This document shows positions 8,986-16,982 of a stretch of DNA of 35,070 bases, in pieces. Under the pieces are notes generated by a model. The model saw nothing but the letters and a program-made list of their open reading frames with translations, was not told the DNA's origin and did no database searches. This DNA comes from Haloquadratum walsbyi J07HQW2 (lineage in GTDB: Archaea > Halobacteriota > Halobacteria > Halobacteriales > Haloferacaceae), in the NCBI RefSeq assembly GCF_000415985.1, contig NZ_KE356561.1, forward strand, positions 516,956 through 552,025. Reading direction: 5' to 3'. How positions within the stretch are numbered: position 1 is the stretch's first letter; every line of letters starts with the position of its first letter. Both the position numbers and the translations under genes were made by a program.

Positions 8986-9042
8986 CTCATGATGGTAAGT
9001 GACTAATTTAATTAATTGTAGCGTGCATAATTCACCATGCAC
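8981..9042 (-). promoter_or_regulatory. Promoter with two inverted repeats upstream of the RHH-like gene
   Basis: Three elements occur within 62 bases. ACCATC-TCAT-GATGGT (8981-8996) covers the start codon, an AT-rich TATA-like box lies at 9004-9017, and GTGCAT (9023-9028) is inverted as ATGCAC (9037-9042) just upstream. Two palindromes bracketing a promoter are what an autoregulating ribbon-helix-helix protein would use; that is inference. Confidence 0.45.
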
Positions 9043-9307
9043 TCGCGTCAAGAACACCAGTCTAACGCAATGGGTTACTCTAATACTCCTGAGACTCGGT
9101 ACCGCTACCCTAGACAAACCCCCCTTACTCTAGAGGCAATTGTATTGAGTCTGTCTCAACGTGTTATATCAGTAAATTGCATTTAGATTACGTGTGTACG
9201 CTGTATTGATTAATCAGACAGCCCTGATTGCTTATCTCCGACGTATTAAATACGCGCGTTGTATCGAGTGGCTCAGCATGTGTTGTTGTGAGAGAAACGC
9301 TGAGTCA

Positions 9308-9317
9308 TTTTTTATTT
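9308..9317 (+). promoter_or_regulatory. TATA-like box for the CPBP protease
   Basis: ttttttattt is centred about 27 bases before the GTG at 9341, consistent with a leaderless transcript starting at that codon. It helps choose 9341 over earlier possible starts. Confidence 0.4.
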
Positions 9318-9340
9318 CGAGTGATTCAGTTGATGACGAT

Positions 9341-10291
9341 GTGAGAGAAACGTTGAGTTCCACGGTCAGATCGGCACTACTTGGCTCTCAAGATGGACAG
9401 TTGCGATGTTCTTGGCGTGTTTTGGTAGCTGTCGTCATCACATTCGGTGCCGTTTTTGGGTTCATACTCACAGTTCGTGCAGTAGGAATAGATCCACCCG
9501 GTTGGGCAGAAATAGCCGTTGTGCATCCGGCCGCCGTTATTGGTGTCCTCATCGCAATGGTTCTGCTGAAGCGATACGTCGATCGCTGGGATATCACGGA
9601 CTACGGGTTCAATCTGTCCCGTCAGTGGGGGGCAGATACTCTCGCTGGCTTTGCGTTAGGCGTTTTCGTTGTGTCTGTGTTATTTGTCATTGAGTACCAG
9701 CAGGGAGGGGTACAAATCGTCGGCACTTGGACCGACGCGGCTGCCGTCCCAATCGTCCTTCAGGTTGGGATCCTCCTCCTCGGATGGATAGCACTCGGTG
9801 TCTGGGAGGAGACGCTATTTAGGGGTATTTTTATTACAAATGCCATTGAAGGGCTTATGTCTAGAGGGTTCTCCGACCGAGCGGTCATTCTCGGGGCTCT
9901 AGTTAGTAGTTCGATTGTCTTCGGGTTCAGTCACGGGATTTCCGGAGCAATTTCGACAGGAGACTCGCTACTCTATGCGCTGGTGATGACCTCTATCAGT
10001 GGTGTACTGTACGGGTGGGCTTATTTGCTCTCCGGGGAACTTGCGTTTTCTATCGGTCTCCACACGGGCGTTAATCTCACAACCACGATGCTCATCAGTA
10101 GTTCTGGCGCGACCTACCCAAAAGTTGTGGAGTACAGCGTTTCCGGGAGATCGATTGGACTCAACACATCCGATCCCGCCATCTTGCTCTTTGTTTTCGC
10201 AATCGAATTCCTCATAATCAGCGGGTATTTTTATTTTCAATACGGTGCCGTCGTTCCCGATCCGAACCACAGCGGATCGCGTAGTGTCTGA
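9341..10291 (+). CDS. CPBP-family intramembrane metalloprotease (CAAX protease/Abi)
   Basis: 316 residues if started at the GTG at 9341. Multi-spanning: hydrophobic segments near 27-50, 60-78, 100-118, 135-155, 185-200, 210-230 and a final one near 285-305. All three signature motifs are present: EETLFR (156-161), FGFSHG (194-199, His198) and H241-x3-N245 (HTGVN). This is the glutamate/histidine active site of CPBP (CAAX-processing or bacteriocin-immunity-like) membrane proteases. Substrate unknown; the family includes prenyl-protein proteases and proteins acting on membrane regulators. The frame stays open upstream to 9194 and has an ATG at 9278, but the TATA-like element at 9308-9317 favours 9341. 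The gene is divergent from the RHH-like gene. Confidence 0.85.
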   Translation: MRETLSSTVRSALLGSQDGQLRCSWRVLVAVVITFGAVFGFILTVRAVGIDPPGWAEIAVVHPAAVIGVLIAMVLLKRYVDRWDITDYGFNLSRQWGADTLAGFALGVFVVSVLFVIEYQQGGVQIVGTWTDAAAVPIVLQVGILLLGWIALGVWEETLFRGIFITNAIEGLMSRGFSDRAVILGALVSSSIVFGFSHGISGAISTGDSLLYALVMTSISGVLYGWAYLLSGELAFSIGLHTGVNLTTTMLISSSGATYPKVVEYSVSGRSIGLNTSDPAILLFVFAIEFLIISGYFYFQYGAVVPDPNHSGSRSV

Positions 10292-10445
10292 CCTACTGAA
10301 CTCACTGACGATTGGAGTAAATCAATGACGGCTGGAGCAACTTGACGAGGAGACAAGACTACATCCACATCCCTGGGAGAGCCACAGCCGGCGCTCTTTA
10401 GCAGATCCATCGCCGACGAAAGCAGTCAGTATCTGTCAGTATTGA

Positions 10446-10658
10446 GCGGTTCTGACTGATATACAGACGAAGATCACAGCTATCCTGATCATGCTCGGTC
10501 TCGTATCAGTGGCGGGTACACCAGTTGTGATTGACGGTCAATGGATTCAGTTTGCTGTACCCATCGGCATTGGCGTTATTAGTCTAAATCTAAACTGCGG
10601 TCAAACAGCAGTACGGGAACAGTCAGTATCAATGCAAGCAACAAACCAGCTCCAATGA
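10446..10658 (+). pseudogene. Membrane-protein gene fragment
   Basis: After an in-frame TGA at 10443 the frame reads IQTKITAILIMLGLVSVAG, then TPVVIDGQWIQFAVPIGIGVISLN, which looks like two hydrophobic segments, before degenerating to a TGA at 10656. There is no convincing start; an ATG at 10491 would give 55 residues. The last third overlaps the opposite-strand fragment, so the original gene probably ended or was broken near 10580. Confidence 0.3.
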
Positions 10659-10792
10659 TACCGAGAAACGCATCTGATAGTCCCTCTATTGTCACGTAGT
10701 CATACGACAAAGCAATCGCTGTGAGTGCCGAGGTTTCGATCAACAGTAGTTGTCGAAGTCTGAAGCCCAGTGCATGGAGAGGACGTTCATAT
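10579..10792 (-). pseudogene. 3' fragment of a membrane-protein gene
   Basis: Minus-strand reading between two stops gives ERPLHALGFRLRQLLL, then IETSALTAIALSYDYV, then a strong transmembrane stretch (FLGIIGAGLLLALILTVPVLLF) and the acidic end DRSLDLD before tandem stops (TAA at 10579-10581). It has no start codon and a TAA just upstream, so it looks like the intact C-terminus of a 5'-truncated gene. Family unknown. Confidence 0.4.
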
Positions 10793-11224
10793 TACGCGGT
10801 AGGACATCTGTGTAGACAAATACGTATGTGTGACAATTGCTTAGCACACCAACTGTACTGACCGAACCAACCTGCTCAATCTGTGGCTCACTGTGTGCGA
10901 GATATGCGCCCTGTATCTTGCATACCAGTGCGAATACCAATCCAATTTGATGGGTATCTCACCACTCAATCGACACGTTTGCCGTCGATTGAGACTGATT
11001 CCATGACGTCCTATATTAATATAATATCTGTATAACTCCTCTGGGGAGTCGGGGTTTGTTGTCTGGACCAGTTGCCCCGGTTCCAGGGGCACCCTACGTT
11101 ACCGAGGATTGAGAAGTCAATATCAATATCAGTGTGATACAGTCTTCTTGAGAATCCCGTGCTCGCGCCTGGAAAGTCACCGGTAACCGGTCATCTCGAC
11201 AGAGAGTAAACATACTGGCATGTG
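10793..11224. other. Gene-free stretch
   Basis: Only short overlapping frames on both strands and AT-rich patches are present (for example about 11010-11035). No conserved motif, hairpin or coding signal was recognised. Confidence 0.4.
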
Positions 11225-11590
11225 AGATTCATTCTACAGCAGTTAGATCGGACTGTCTCTGTACACATTACTCAGCGTAGTTTGTGAATGCATTCAGATG
11301 CAGAGTGATTATCTCAATGGGAATAAAGAGGGTGTGACTTTTTTCAGCCACTCGCTATGTGTGTCTCCCTGAGTGGGGAAATGGGAGCTTCCGAGTGTCG
11401 TCTGTCAGTGATCTACACCATAACGACTCAGTGCAGAACACTGCCAGATATACCAAACCGATGAATATTACCATCATTGTCTATCTTCAGAGATTGCAAT
11501 CCTGGCAGATAACGTCACCCTGCGAGTTAAGACAGTCAAGACGACAAAAACACTGACAGCCAGCACATCCCACGCCGTTGTGCGGTTTGT
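11225..11590. repeat. Diverged 360-base repeat, copy 1 (partner 25324-25683)
   Basis: This stretch aligns over its whole length with 25324-25683 in the same orientation. Examples are the shared start GGACTGTCTCTG, a 30-base identical block (11389-11418 and 25476-25505), the shared CAGTGCAGAACACT, and a shared GAGATTGCAATC palindrome. Small indels separate the copies. On the minus strand both copies end in a Cys-rich frame (here CAGCQCFCRLDC...VICQDCNL, stop 11487-11489; there YAGCQCFYYFDY...VICRDCNL). It may be a mobile-element remnant or a decayed duplicated gene. Confidence 0.7.
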
Positions 11591-11917
11591 GTGTTTTTGC
11601 TTGTTGTTCCATACACATAGTAACATAATGTGCATACTGGAGGGGTAAAATATCGGATCCTAAACACACTGACGCGGATCTGTAGCTATCACTATTGAGA
11701 ATAGAAGCTGTCCAGGAGGGCAAATATAACCTCCCAGACTGATCCTATGTTTTCTGACCGCAGTTATGAATGATACAAATTGTCTAGAATCACATGACGA
11801 CCCGCTCACAGTTGATATGACCATATCGACTTGAGTTGGTCGCTGTCAACAATACAGGTATTACATATTAGTTGTGAGCCTACAGCGTCACCTCCACCCC
11901 ACCCCACTATCCGCATA

Positions 11918-12070
11918 TTATCTCCAATTAAGACTGAATATCACTCCCACAACAACTCCCGCTAGTGTACTAGTTCGACCGAAAAGCATGAACGCGACTC
12001 CGCCGAATAATGCCGCCATCAACACTGTCAGTATGATCACTCGCCTCATGATCAACTCTATTTTATTCAT
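11918..12070 (-). CDS. 50-residue membrane protein
   Basis: An ATG at 12070 opens a 50-residue frame: MNKIELIMRRV, then hydrophobic IILTVLMAALFGGVAFMLF, GRTST, and a second hydrophobic stretch LAGVVVGVIFSL ending in NWR. The product is predicted to have two short membrane spans with a basic N-terminus. AT-rich DNA (about 12071-12100) precedes it. The clean two-helix hairpin argues for a real small protein, resembling holin-like or small integral membrane proteins only in shape; no function is claimed. Confidence 0.5.
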   Translation of the reverse strand: MNKIELIMRRVIILTVLMAALFGGVAFMLFGRTSTLAGVVVGVIFSLNWR

Positions 12071-12123
12071 CTGACTAATATATTAAATAACGCCTATATA
12101 GCTAATGCGAGTTCCTGCTGTAC

Positions 12124-12249
12124 TCACCCCGATTTTGTGAGATCAGACATGTGATTGGATACCTCGCCAGCCAAACCGCCCAAAATAACAAACCCTCCGC
12201 CAGATGCCAAGCGCCGTGAGGGTGAAACGGTAGATAGCCATGAGGACAT
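12124..12249 (-). CDS. Possible 41-residue small protein
   Basis: A frame from the ATG at 12249 gives MSSWLSTVSPSRRLASGGG, then FVILGGLAGEVSNHMSDLTKSG and a stop (12124-12126). The middle is a Gly-rich hydrophobic stretch. It lies 53 bases upstream of the 50-residue membrane ORF on the same strand and right after the broken end of the tnpB remnant, so it could be a small gene or a 3' fragment of a gene lost on IS insertion. Confidence 0.3.
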   Translation of the reverse strand: MSSWLSTVSPSRRLASGGGFVILGGLAGEVSNHMSDLTKSG

Positions 12250-12258
12250 CAATTTCGA

Positions 12259-13349
12259 CTACTGCGAGGTATGAGAAATCAGTTTGACTTCAACACGCTT
12301 GCGACCACAGCATGAACACGATCTTGAAGTATCCCGCTCTAACACGTCCTCAACTGTGATATTCTCCATCTCCGCTTTGTATTCAATCATCAAGATGAAG
12401 CGGTCGGACGCCCACAAGTGCATGTCGAGATTCCCGTGTTTATCCAGTTCTTCCTCCCGCCGGTCTCTTCATCCTCACGGATGCCGGAGAGATTACCCAC
12501 CACGATCGTTCCTAGTTGCTCTTCAACACACCGCTGAACGATGTGCTTCGAGAGGGTGTGGAAGTAGTGGGTGCGGCGAGTGGACTTCTTTTCACTCAGC
12601 CGGGTAGCCTGTATAGAGTCCGAGTCGTCACACCGAGCGATTCGCTCGCTGAAGTAGTAGTCATCCTGTTTCAAGCAGTTGAGTGGGTACAACTCACTGT
12701 GACCATCTTCGTAGGCGAGTGCGGCGAAGGTGTTGATACCAAGGTCAATCCCCACCGTCTTCTCACCCGGGGGCTTCATCGAGGTCGATTTTGACCTTGC
12801 AGACGAACTATAATTCCCACTTGTCGCATGTTCAGACAATCTTGACTTGTTGGACGTTCTCCACCGTGGTAAGATCAACGTCGGGACGGGGTGGTACTCA
12901 CACAGAACGAAGTCTGACCAATACGCTTTAGATTTGATCCTTGTGAGAGTCGAACGCGGTCGTACTGCGTACCGATTTTGAAGCCTTTCTCTTCGAACGT
13001 GACCGTGCTTCGTGGGTGCTCGTCGCTGTGTTTGCGGTAGCCGGGCGGGTTCGTTTTCAAATCTCCGTTTCGTCGGTTGCCGTACCAACTGTTGAACGCT
13101 TCAGCGAGTTCTTGAGGGACTCGCTGACTTGACTGTGAATGCAGGTCATCATAGTGTTCGTGGGTTTGAGGCACGGTGAGTTCGTTGTAAGTGGGGGTTG
13201 GTCGATTTGATCCCAGAGCCGGCTTCAGGTCCACCGTCCGACGTTTCAGAGCTTCGAGGCAGCGAACCTAAGCGAATCGAGGTCGTCTTGCACTCGAGAC
13301 TGGTTCCGTATGAAGCAGTATAGGTGCGTGTGACGACTTGTTTCGCCAT
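12259..13349 (-). pseudogene. Degenerate IS1341-type TnpB (transposase-associated nuclease), C-terminus lost
   Basis: From the ATG at 13349 (MAKQVVTRTYTAS) homology can be followed through several frames: THEHYDDLHSQSSQRVPQELAEAFNSWYGNRRNGD, NPPGYRKHSDEHPRSTVTFEEKG, SDFVLCEY, the RuvC-I motif GEKTVGIDLGINTFAALAYEDGHSELYP, RRTHYFHTLSKHIVQRCVEE, GTIVVGNLSGIREDEE (RuvC-II Glu), and HGNLDMHLWASDRF...DTSRSCSCCGRKR (first half of the zinc ribbon). The reading then runs off into unrelated sequence (TAG at 12259-12261). The second zinc-ribbon pair and RuvC-III are missing. Multiple frameshifts make it inactive. A left-end hairpin lies upstream (13445-13485); no right end was found. Confidence 0.85.
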
Positions 13350-13444
13350 ATGTAACTTATATTGATCAACTTAGCTAGAGCTGTGGGTTAAAGTAGCGTG
13401 GAATATCCAACCGTGCCATCGAACAGTAGAGCGTGAAGGGTAAT

Positions 13445-13485
13445 GTCGGATTCATACCCGCGCTAAAGCGCGAGGCTTTCTCCTC
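13445..13485 (-). mobile_element. IS1341-type left-end (LE) hairpin
   Basis: GTCGGATTCAT is followed by the stem CCCGCGC-taaa-GCGCG and TTTCTCCTC. It matches the LE at 25168-25219 and, in the opposite orientation, 14905-14946, 16055-16106 and 30423-30478. It sits just upstream of the degenerate tnpB, as expected for its own left end. Confidence 0.6.
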
Positions 13486-13821
13486 GGATCTCCATAGACA
13501 GCAACCACCCAGACTCGCACGATGTCTGTTTTTTATTTAGCATCACGTATCATTGGTTGATCCCCGTGCTCGGTATCCGGGAACTACTACACCTGTTTTC
13601 TCTCTCGCGTCAAGAGCACAACACTCTACCAAAGCAGCGACTACTATGATGTATCCGACATATCACTGCACTTCTTCGACTCTCTTATCAAGAAATGGCT
13701 CTCTATGGAAACAACAGGCTTACTATTCCATATCCTCTGGATCTTGGCTATATCGAAGGCGGTGTTTCCTCCTGTGTTGGGGGATTTGCCAGAAGACCGA
13801 ACTCTGAGAGCAGAGTGTCTT
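13486..13821. other. Gene-free stretch
   Basis: Short frames on both strands without motif or consistent composition. No gene or repeat was recognised between the IS left end and the lipoprotein stop. Confidence 0.4.
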
Positions 13822-14415
13822 CTATCGCCATTTGGTATGGATTGTCACCGCTAACTGTCCCATCTGATCTAAGGTAACAGGATCTTCCGGCAGATACTCT
13901 CCATCTGAGGGTCTCACCGCCCAGAGGAGATGGCAAAACACGTTCGCATCTCGAATTTTTAGAAGATACCCTGGTCCTACACCATTCTCACCATCCCATG
14001 AATACAGCTCACTTGCAACTCCAACGTTGAGTTCTCGAGATTCAGCTTCCCCTACCGATGATCCTGTGAGATATTCGGGAGTGATCGGGTCATATCCGTC
14101 TGTCGCAGCAGATACATCAGGTTTTTTCCGAATATTGAACATCACAGCAACGTAACTCTCTGGAGTCGGTTTTGAAAATCCCTGCATTGCGAATGTCGCA
14201 TCAGCACCCGACCGATTCTGTTCCCAGTCACTGCCAGGGAGATCTTCGGTTGTGAGCGTAAACTTGTCGACCGGCGATTGAATCAATTGGGAGTCGTTGC
14301 CTGTTGTTGAGAACTCTCTTTGTTGCTCTGCGGATTGTGTCTCGCCCCCAGAGCACCCAGCAATTGCGACCGTCCCCGCAGTGATGAAACTAAATACCAG
14401 TTTCCTTCGCTTCAT
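13822..14415 (-). CDS. Haloarchaeal lipoprotein, unknown function
   Basis: 197 residues from the ATG at 14415. The N-terminus MKRRKLVFSFITAGTVAIAGC is a lipoprotein signal with the lipobox Cys at residue 21, so the mature protein is probably lipid-anchored on the outer face of the membrane. The mature part starts with a Ser/Gln/Glu-rich linker, then SPVDKFTLTTEDLPGSDW and a roughly 140-residue globular domain with aromatic and charged residues, ending in VTIHTKWR. No enzyme motif was recognised; a ligand-binding or adhesion-type domain is plausible. A TATA-like dtttatg-type element (about 14440-14454) stands about 30 bases upstream. The longer frame to 14514 adds residues without a signal peptide and is rejected. 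Confidence 0.75.
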   Translation of the reverse strand: MKRRKLVFSFITAGTVAIAGCSGGETQSAEQQREFSTTGNDSQLIQSPVDKFTLTTEDLPGSDWEQNRSGADATFAMQGFSKPTPESYVAVMFNIRKKPDVSAATDGYDPITPEYLTGSSVGEAESRELNVGVASELYSWDGENGVGPGYLLKIRDANVFCHLLWAVRPSDGEYLPEDPVTLDQMGQLAVTIHTKWR

Positions 14416-14654
14416 GAGTTCGACTCCGACTCCCACTCTGGGACATAAATCGACGAGTGGTGTTTTCTCACAGAGAAACATCGACAGTTGATCTTGACAT
14501 TGATGATTCATCAACAGAGCGCATCAGGGAGTCTCTCTGTCACGAGTTCTTCATCTGTCCTCGAGTTGGCATATCAAGACGCTGTGTTCATATAGGCTGA
14601 TTTTTCTTTCAGACATGACCCTTGGAGCGTTCTCTCAACAACGCCTCGGACTAA

Positions 14655-14855
14655 ATGATAGTATTGACCTCCGGAAATCTTCCAGAGCTTGTCTCTCATA
14701 TCAAGAGCACGTCTCTCTGCCGAAACATTGAGTACTATGACGCACTCGCTGAGAGTGACATTGATTCTACGTTTTATGCGAACGTTGATCCAGAGCCGGT
14801 CTTTGTGACGGCGGGCGGTGGCGTTATTGACGGCTCACACCGGCACCGTATTTGA
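14655..14855 (+). CDS. Small hypothetical ORF, possibly a gene fragment
   Basis: 66 residues: MIVLTSGNLPELVSHIKSTS, then CRNIEYYDALAESDIDSTFY, then ANVDPEPVFVTAGGGVIDGS and HRHRI. The second half has the acidic, well-formed composition of a real haloarchaeal protein, but no family is recognised and no clear promoter or signal is present. It may be a 5'-truncated remnant. Confidence 0.35.
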   Translation: MIVLTSGNLPELVSHIKSTSLCRNIEYYDALAESDIDSTFYANVDPEPVFVTAGGGVIDGSHRHRI

Positions 14856-14904
14856 TGATGATGAAACAGAGGAGCGACCCTCGCCCGGAGATCTATGGAG
14901 AGTC

Positions 14905-15265
14905 GAGCAGAAAACCCGCTGTTGAGGGCGGAGATGAATCCGACAGATGTCCATTAATGTGAAAATATCGTATCCTATCCGAGACGGTGTACCCGCCTAT
15001 CCCGTGTAATCGGTCAATATCGGGGCCCCTGATTGCACGCAGAGATACCCGTTCTGTGCTGACACTCAGGCTTGCAGTCAATAAAAATAACTCCGATCCT
15101 CATGCCGAGGAGAGGAGAGAAGAGGAGCAACGGCTGGGTGGCACAGCCAGTCGTGGTCCACGTCAGACGGCGGCAAAACCCCACTAACCTAGCTTAACCC
15201 AACCCAACTCAGCGCAACGGCATGGTGTCGTAGGAATCCTCGCCGACGGGCGGAGAGGATCTCAA
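14905..15265 (+). mobile_element. tnpB-less IS1341 derivative with LE, tnpB 3' tip and RE
   Basis: A left-end-like hairpin (CCCGC...GGGCGG, then ATGAATCCGACA at about 14932-14946) and a right-end hairpin (GGAATCCTCGCC...GGCGGAGAGGATCTCAA, 15233-15265) enclose about 360 bases. Within it, about 15075-15170 translates to KITPILMPRRGEKRSNGWVA, then QPVVVHVR, matching the extreme C-terminus typical of haloarchaeal TnpB (NGWLAQP-type). So this is an internally deleted copy that kept only the tnpB 3' tip and both ends. A stem GGCTG (15132-15136)/CAGCC (15144-15148) overlaps the tip. This is the region that encodes the guide RNA in characterised TnpB elements. Confidence 0.6.
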
Positions 15266-15358
15266 GAGGAAGGGGATATGCTTGTGTCGGAAATAGCCTG
15301 TTTAATCCTCCCCGGTTTTCGAGACCGTCGCGTATGATATAGGTTCACAAATGGCGTA

Positions 15359-15368
15359 GATATATGTA
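15359..15368 (+). promoter_or_regulatory. TATA-like element for the 15392 gene
   Basis: gatatatgta is centred about 29 bases before the ATG at 15392, which fits a leaderless transcript. Confidence 0.45.
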
Positions 15369-15391
15369 GCTGCATTCTCTTAGGATCATAT

Positions 15392-15916
15392 ATGAAGGAC
15401 TTGCTCAACTTTTTGAAACAACTACAGTCGATGGCGGATGATCTTGATGAGGATGACTTCACTTTCGATATTGAGACTAACGCCAGCAGTCTCTCTGACA
15501 GTGACCCGCTCGGATCCAAACCACGAAGCACACGCCACCCAACAGGACGCAGAGGAAGCCGACAATCTGGCACCAGTAACAACTCTGGAGGGGACAACTT
15601 CGAAACCAAGCGAAATATAAAGCGGCTTAACCGGCTAATCAAGAAAGCCGAAAGGAAGGATGCTGATCTCAGCGACATGTTCGAAGGTGACAACCCGACA
15701 TTAACCGAGGTAAGAACTGACGATAACGCTGAAACGGCGACAATACTTATCGACTCACCTGACGCAGAAGCCGAGAGAGGTGACGCAGTTGGGGCTGTTG
15801 AGGTAACTTACGACGATGGTGAAAATACGCTGACACATGTGTTTGAGTTCCCAGTTGAAAATATCGCTGTAGACCACAATCACTCAATGTCAACAGTCCA
15901 GATTAACAAAGAATAA
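15392..15916 (+). CDS. Possible GvpH-like (Hsp20-type) protein
   Basis: 174 residues. An N-terminal amphipathic helix (MKDLLNFLKQLQSMADDLDE) is followed by a low-complexity Ser/Arg/Gly linker (about 50-75), a short basic helix (RNIKRLNRLIKKAERKDADL) and a C-terminal beta-rich domain. That domain (TLTEVRTDDNAETATILIDS, VGAVEVTYDDGENTLTHVFEFPVENIAVD, STVQINKE) resembles the alpha-crystallin fold. The order of linker plus small Hsp20-like domain recalls haloarchaeal gas vesicle accessory protein GvpH, but no other gvp gene is in the window and the match is by pattern only. It may simply be a small-chaperone-like orphan. The start is supported by the TATA-like element at 15359-15368. Confidence 0.5.
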   Translation: MKDLLNFLKQLQSMADDLDEDDFTFDIETNASSLSDSDPLGSKPRSTRHPTGRRGSRQSGTSNNSGGDNFETKRNIKRLNRLIKKAERKDADLSDMFEGDNPTLTEVRTDDNAETATILIDSPDAEAERGDAVGAVEVTYDDGENTLTHVFEFPVENIAVDHNHSMSTVQINKE

Positions 15917-16054
15917 TACTCGGATTATATAAAGATCGGTCGCTCACAGGCTCCCGTATATTGGTGACGCGTATACTGGGATCTCGGTTATTGACTGTGA
16001 GTATCACTCATAATTAATCGATTAGAAAAAACAACAGAAATTATACAGAATCAA

Positions 16055-16666
16055 GAAGAATACCTGCGCCTTTACCCGCAGGACAGATAGATAGGATGAA
16101 TCCGACACCCGAGTAACAGTCCACGGTGTGATAGCCAGCCCGAGATGTCACCATCCATCGTTTCAAGCGGCAGGCAATCATTCTGAAAGAGACGAATCAA
16201 GCCAGAATAGAGTGATTCTGCTGAATCCTCCGATGGCGGCCTGCCCTGCCCCGCCCCGCCCCAAGCCACCAAGCAAGCAATAATCGAATCGGACCCAGTC
16301 GATAACCAGCGTATTCTCACAGAATACGACTCGACTGGACTTGACTGGACTGACTGGAGTTGACTGCTGGAAGCACAACTCACAGGAACTCCGAGTCCGT
16401 GTCCGTTGAGGTCTGCTGGACGCCCCGAGGCAAACCCAACTCTGGGAGTCCGCATATGACGGAGGATAGGAGTGGAGTCCCGGGGGCGGGGCTGGGGCTT
16501 GGCACTCCCATCGCCAGCAGTCCCACTACACTCTATCCGCCACAGTCCACGGGCATCCCTTCAGATTCTTCCTGTCTGGATGCTCGGTGGGACTGCGAAC
16601 CTGAAATCTCCAACACTCACACTCACGCTCAGGATTCCTCCGCCTAAAAGCGGAGGAGGATGTCAA
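16055..16666 (+). mobile_element. tnpB-less IS1341 derivative (MITE-like)
   Basis: It begins with an LE hairpin (GAATACCTGCGCC-tttac-CCGCAGGACAG...GGATGAATCCGAC, 16055-16106) and ends with an RE hairpin (GGATTCCTCCGC-ctaaaa-GCGGAGGAGGATGTCAA, 16632-16666), both in + orientation. The 610-base interior has no open tnpB. Near the right end, GGACTGCGAACCTGAAATC matches the 3' flank of the degenerate tnpB at 23567-25219 (reads GTANLKS against ETANPQI), so the RE-proximal tnpB tail is retained. The interior also contains GC-rich patches and short tandem-like GACTGGACTT runs (about 16325-16365). Confidence 0.65.
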
Positions 16667-16982
16667 TGATATCGCCTTCACCATCTTAAACAATGATCTA
16701 CTGTATGAGTCTTTTAGCAGGTACTATATACAATCTGACAGGTGTACCAAATTACTTAATGCATGAAACCGCTAGTTCAGCTTGATTGCTAGGGGCATAC
16801 CTCCGAATTAGCCAAGTTTGTTCTTTGGATGAGTCAGCCTCGGTTAATTCTGAGACCCGGAATCATCATTTGATTTCGTACCCCTAGCAGTCATTCTTTT
16901 TATCATCATCACATATAAAATCTCGTGATATTTGTTTTTTCAGAGTAGCAACACTATTTTTTCAATCTCTTGCACCACGTAA
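16667..16982. other. Gene-free AT-rich stretch with an inverted-repeat pair
   Basis: No gene. It contains GCTAGGGG (16788-16795) and its reverse complement CCCCTAGC (16881-16888) 85 bases apart, with a nested pair CCGAATTAGCC / GGTTAATTC, and long AT-rich tracts around 16895-16950. Confidence 0.5.
16788..16888. repeat. 101-base element with 8-base terminal inverted repeats
   Basis: Ends GCTAGGGG and CCCCTAGC are perfect inverted repeats (followed inward by caTAC and preceded by GTA), with a nested GAATTA/TAATTC pair. No target duplication is evident. It could be a tiny inverted-repeat element or a structured RNA. Confidence 0.3.

Noticed and set aside
15392-15916. Assigning gene symbol gvpH
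   Set aside because: Similarity is by overall layout only and no other gvp genes are present in the window.
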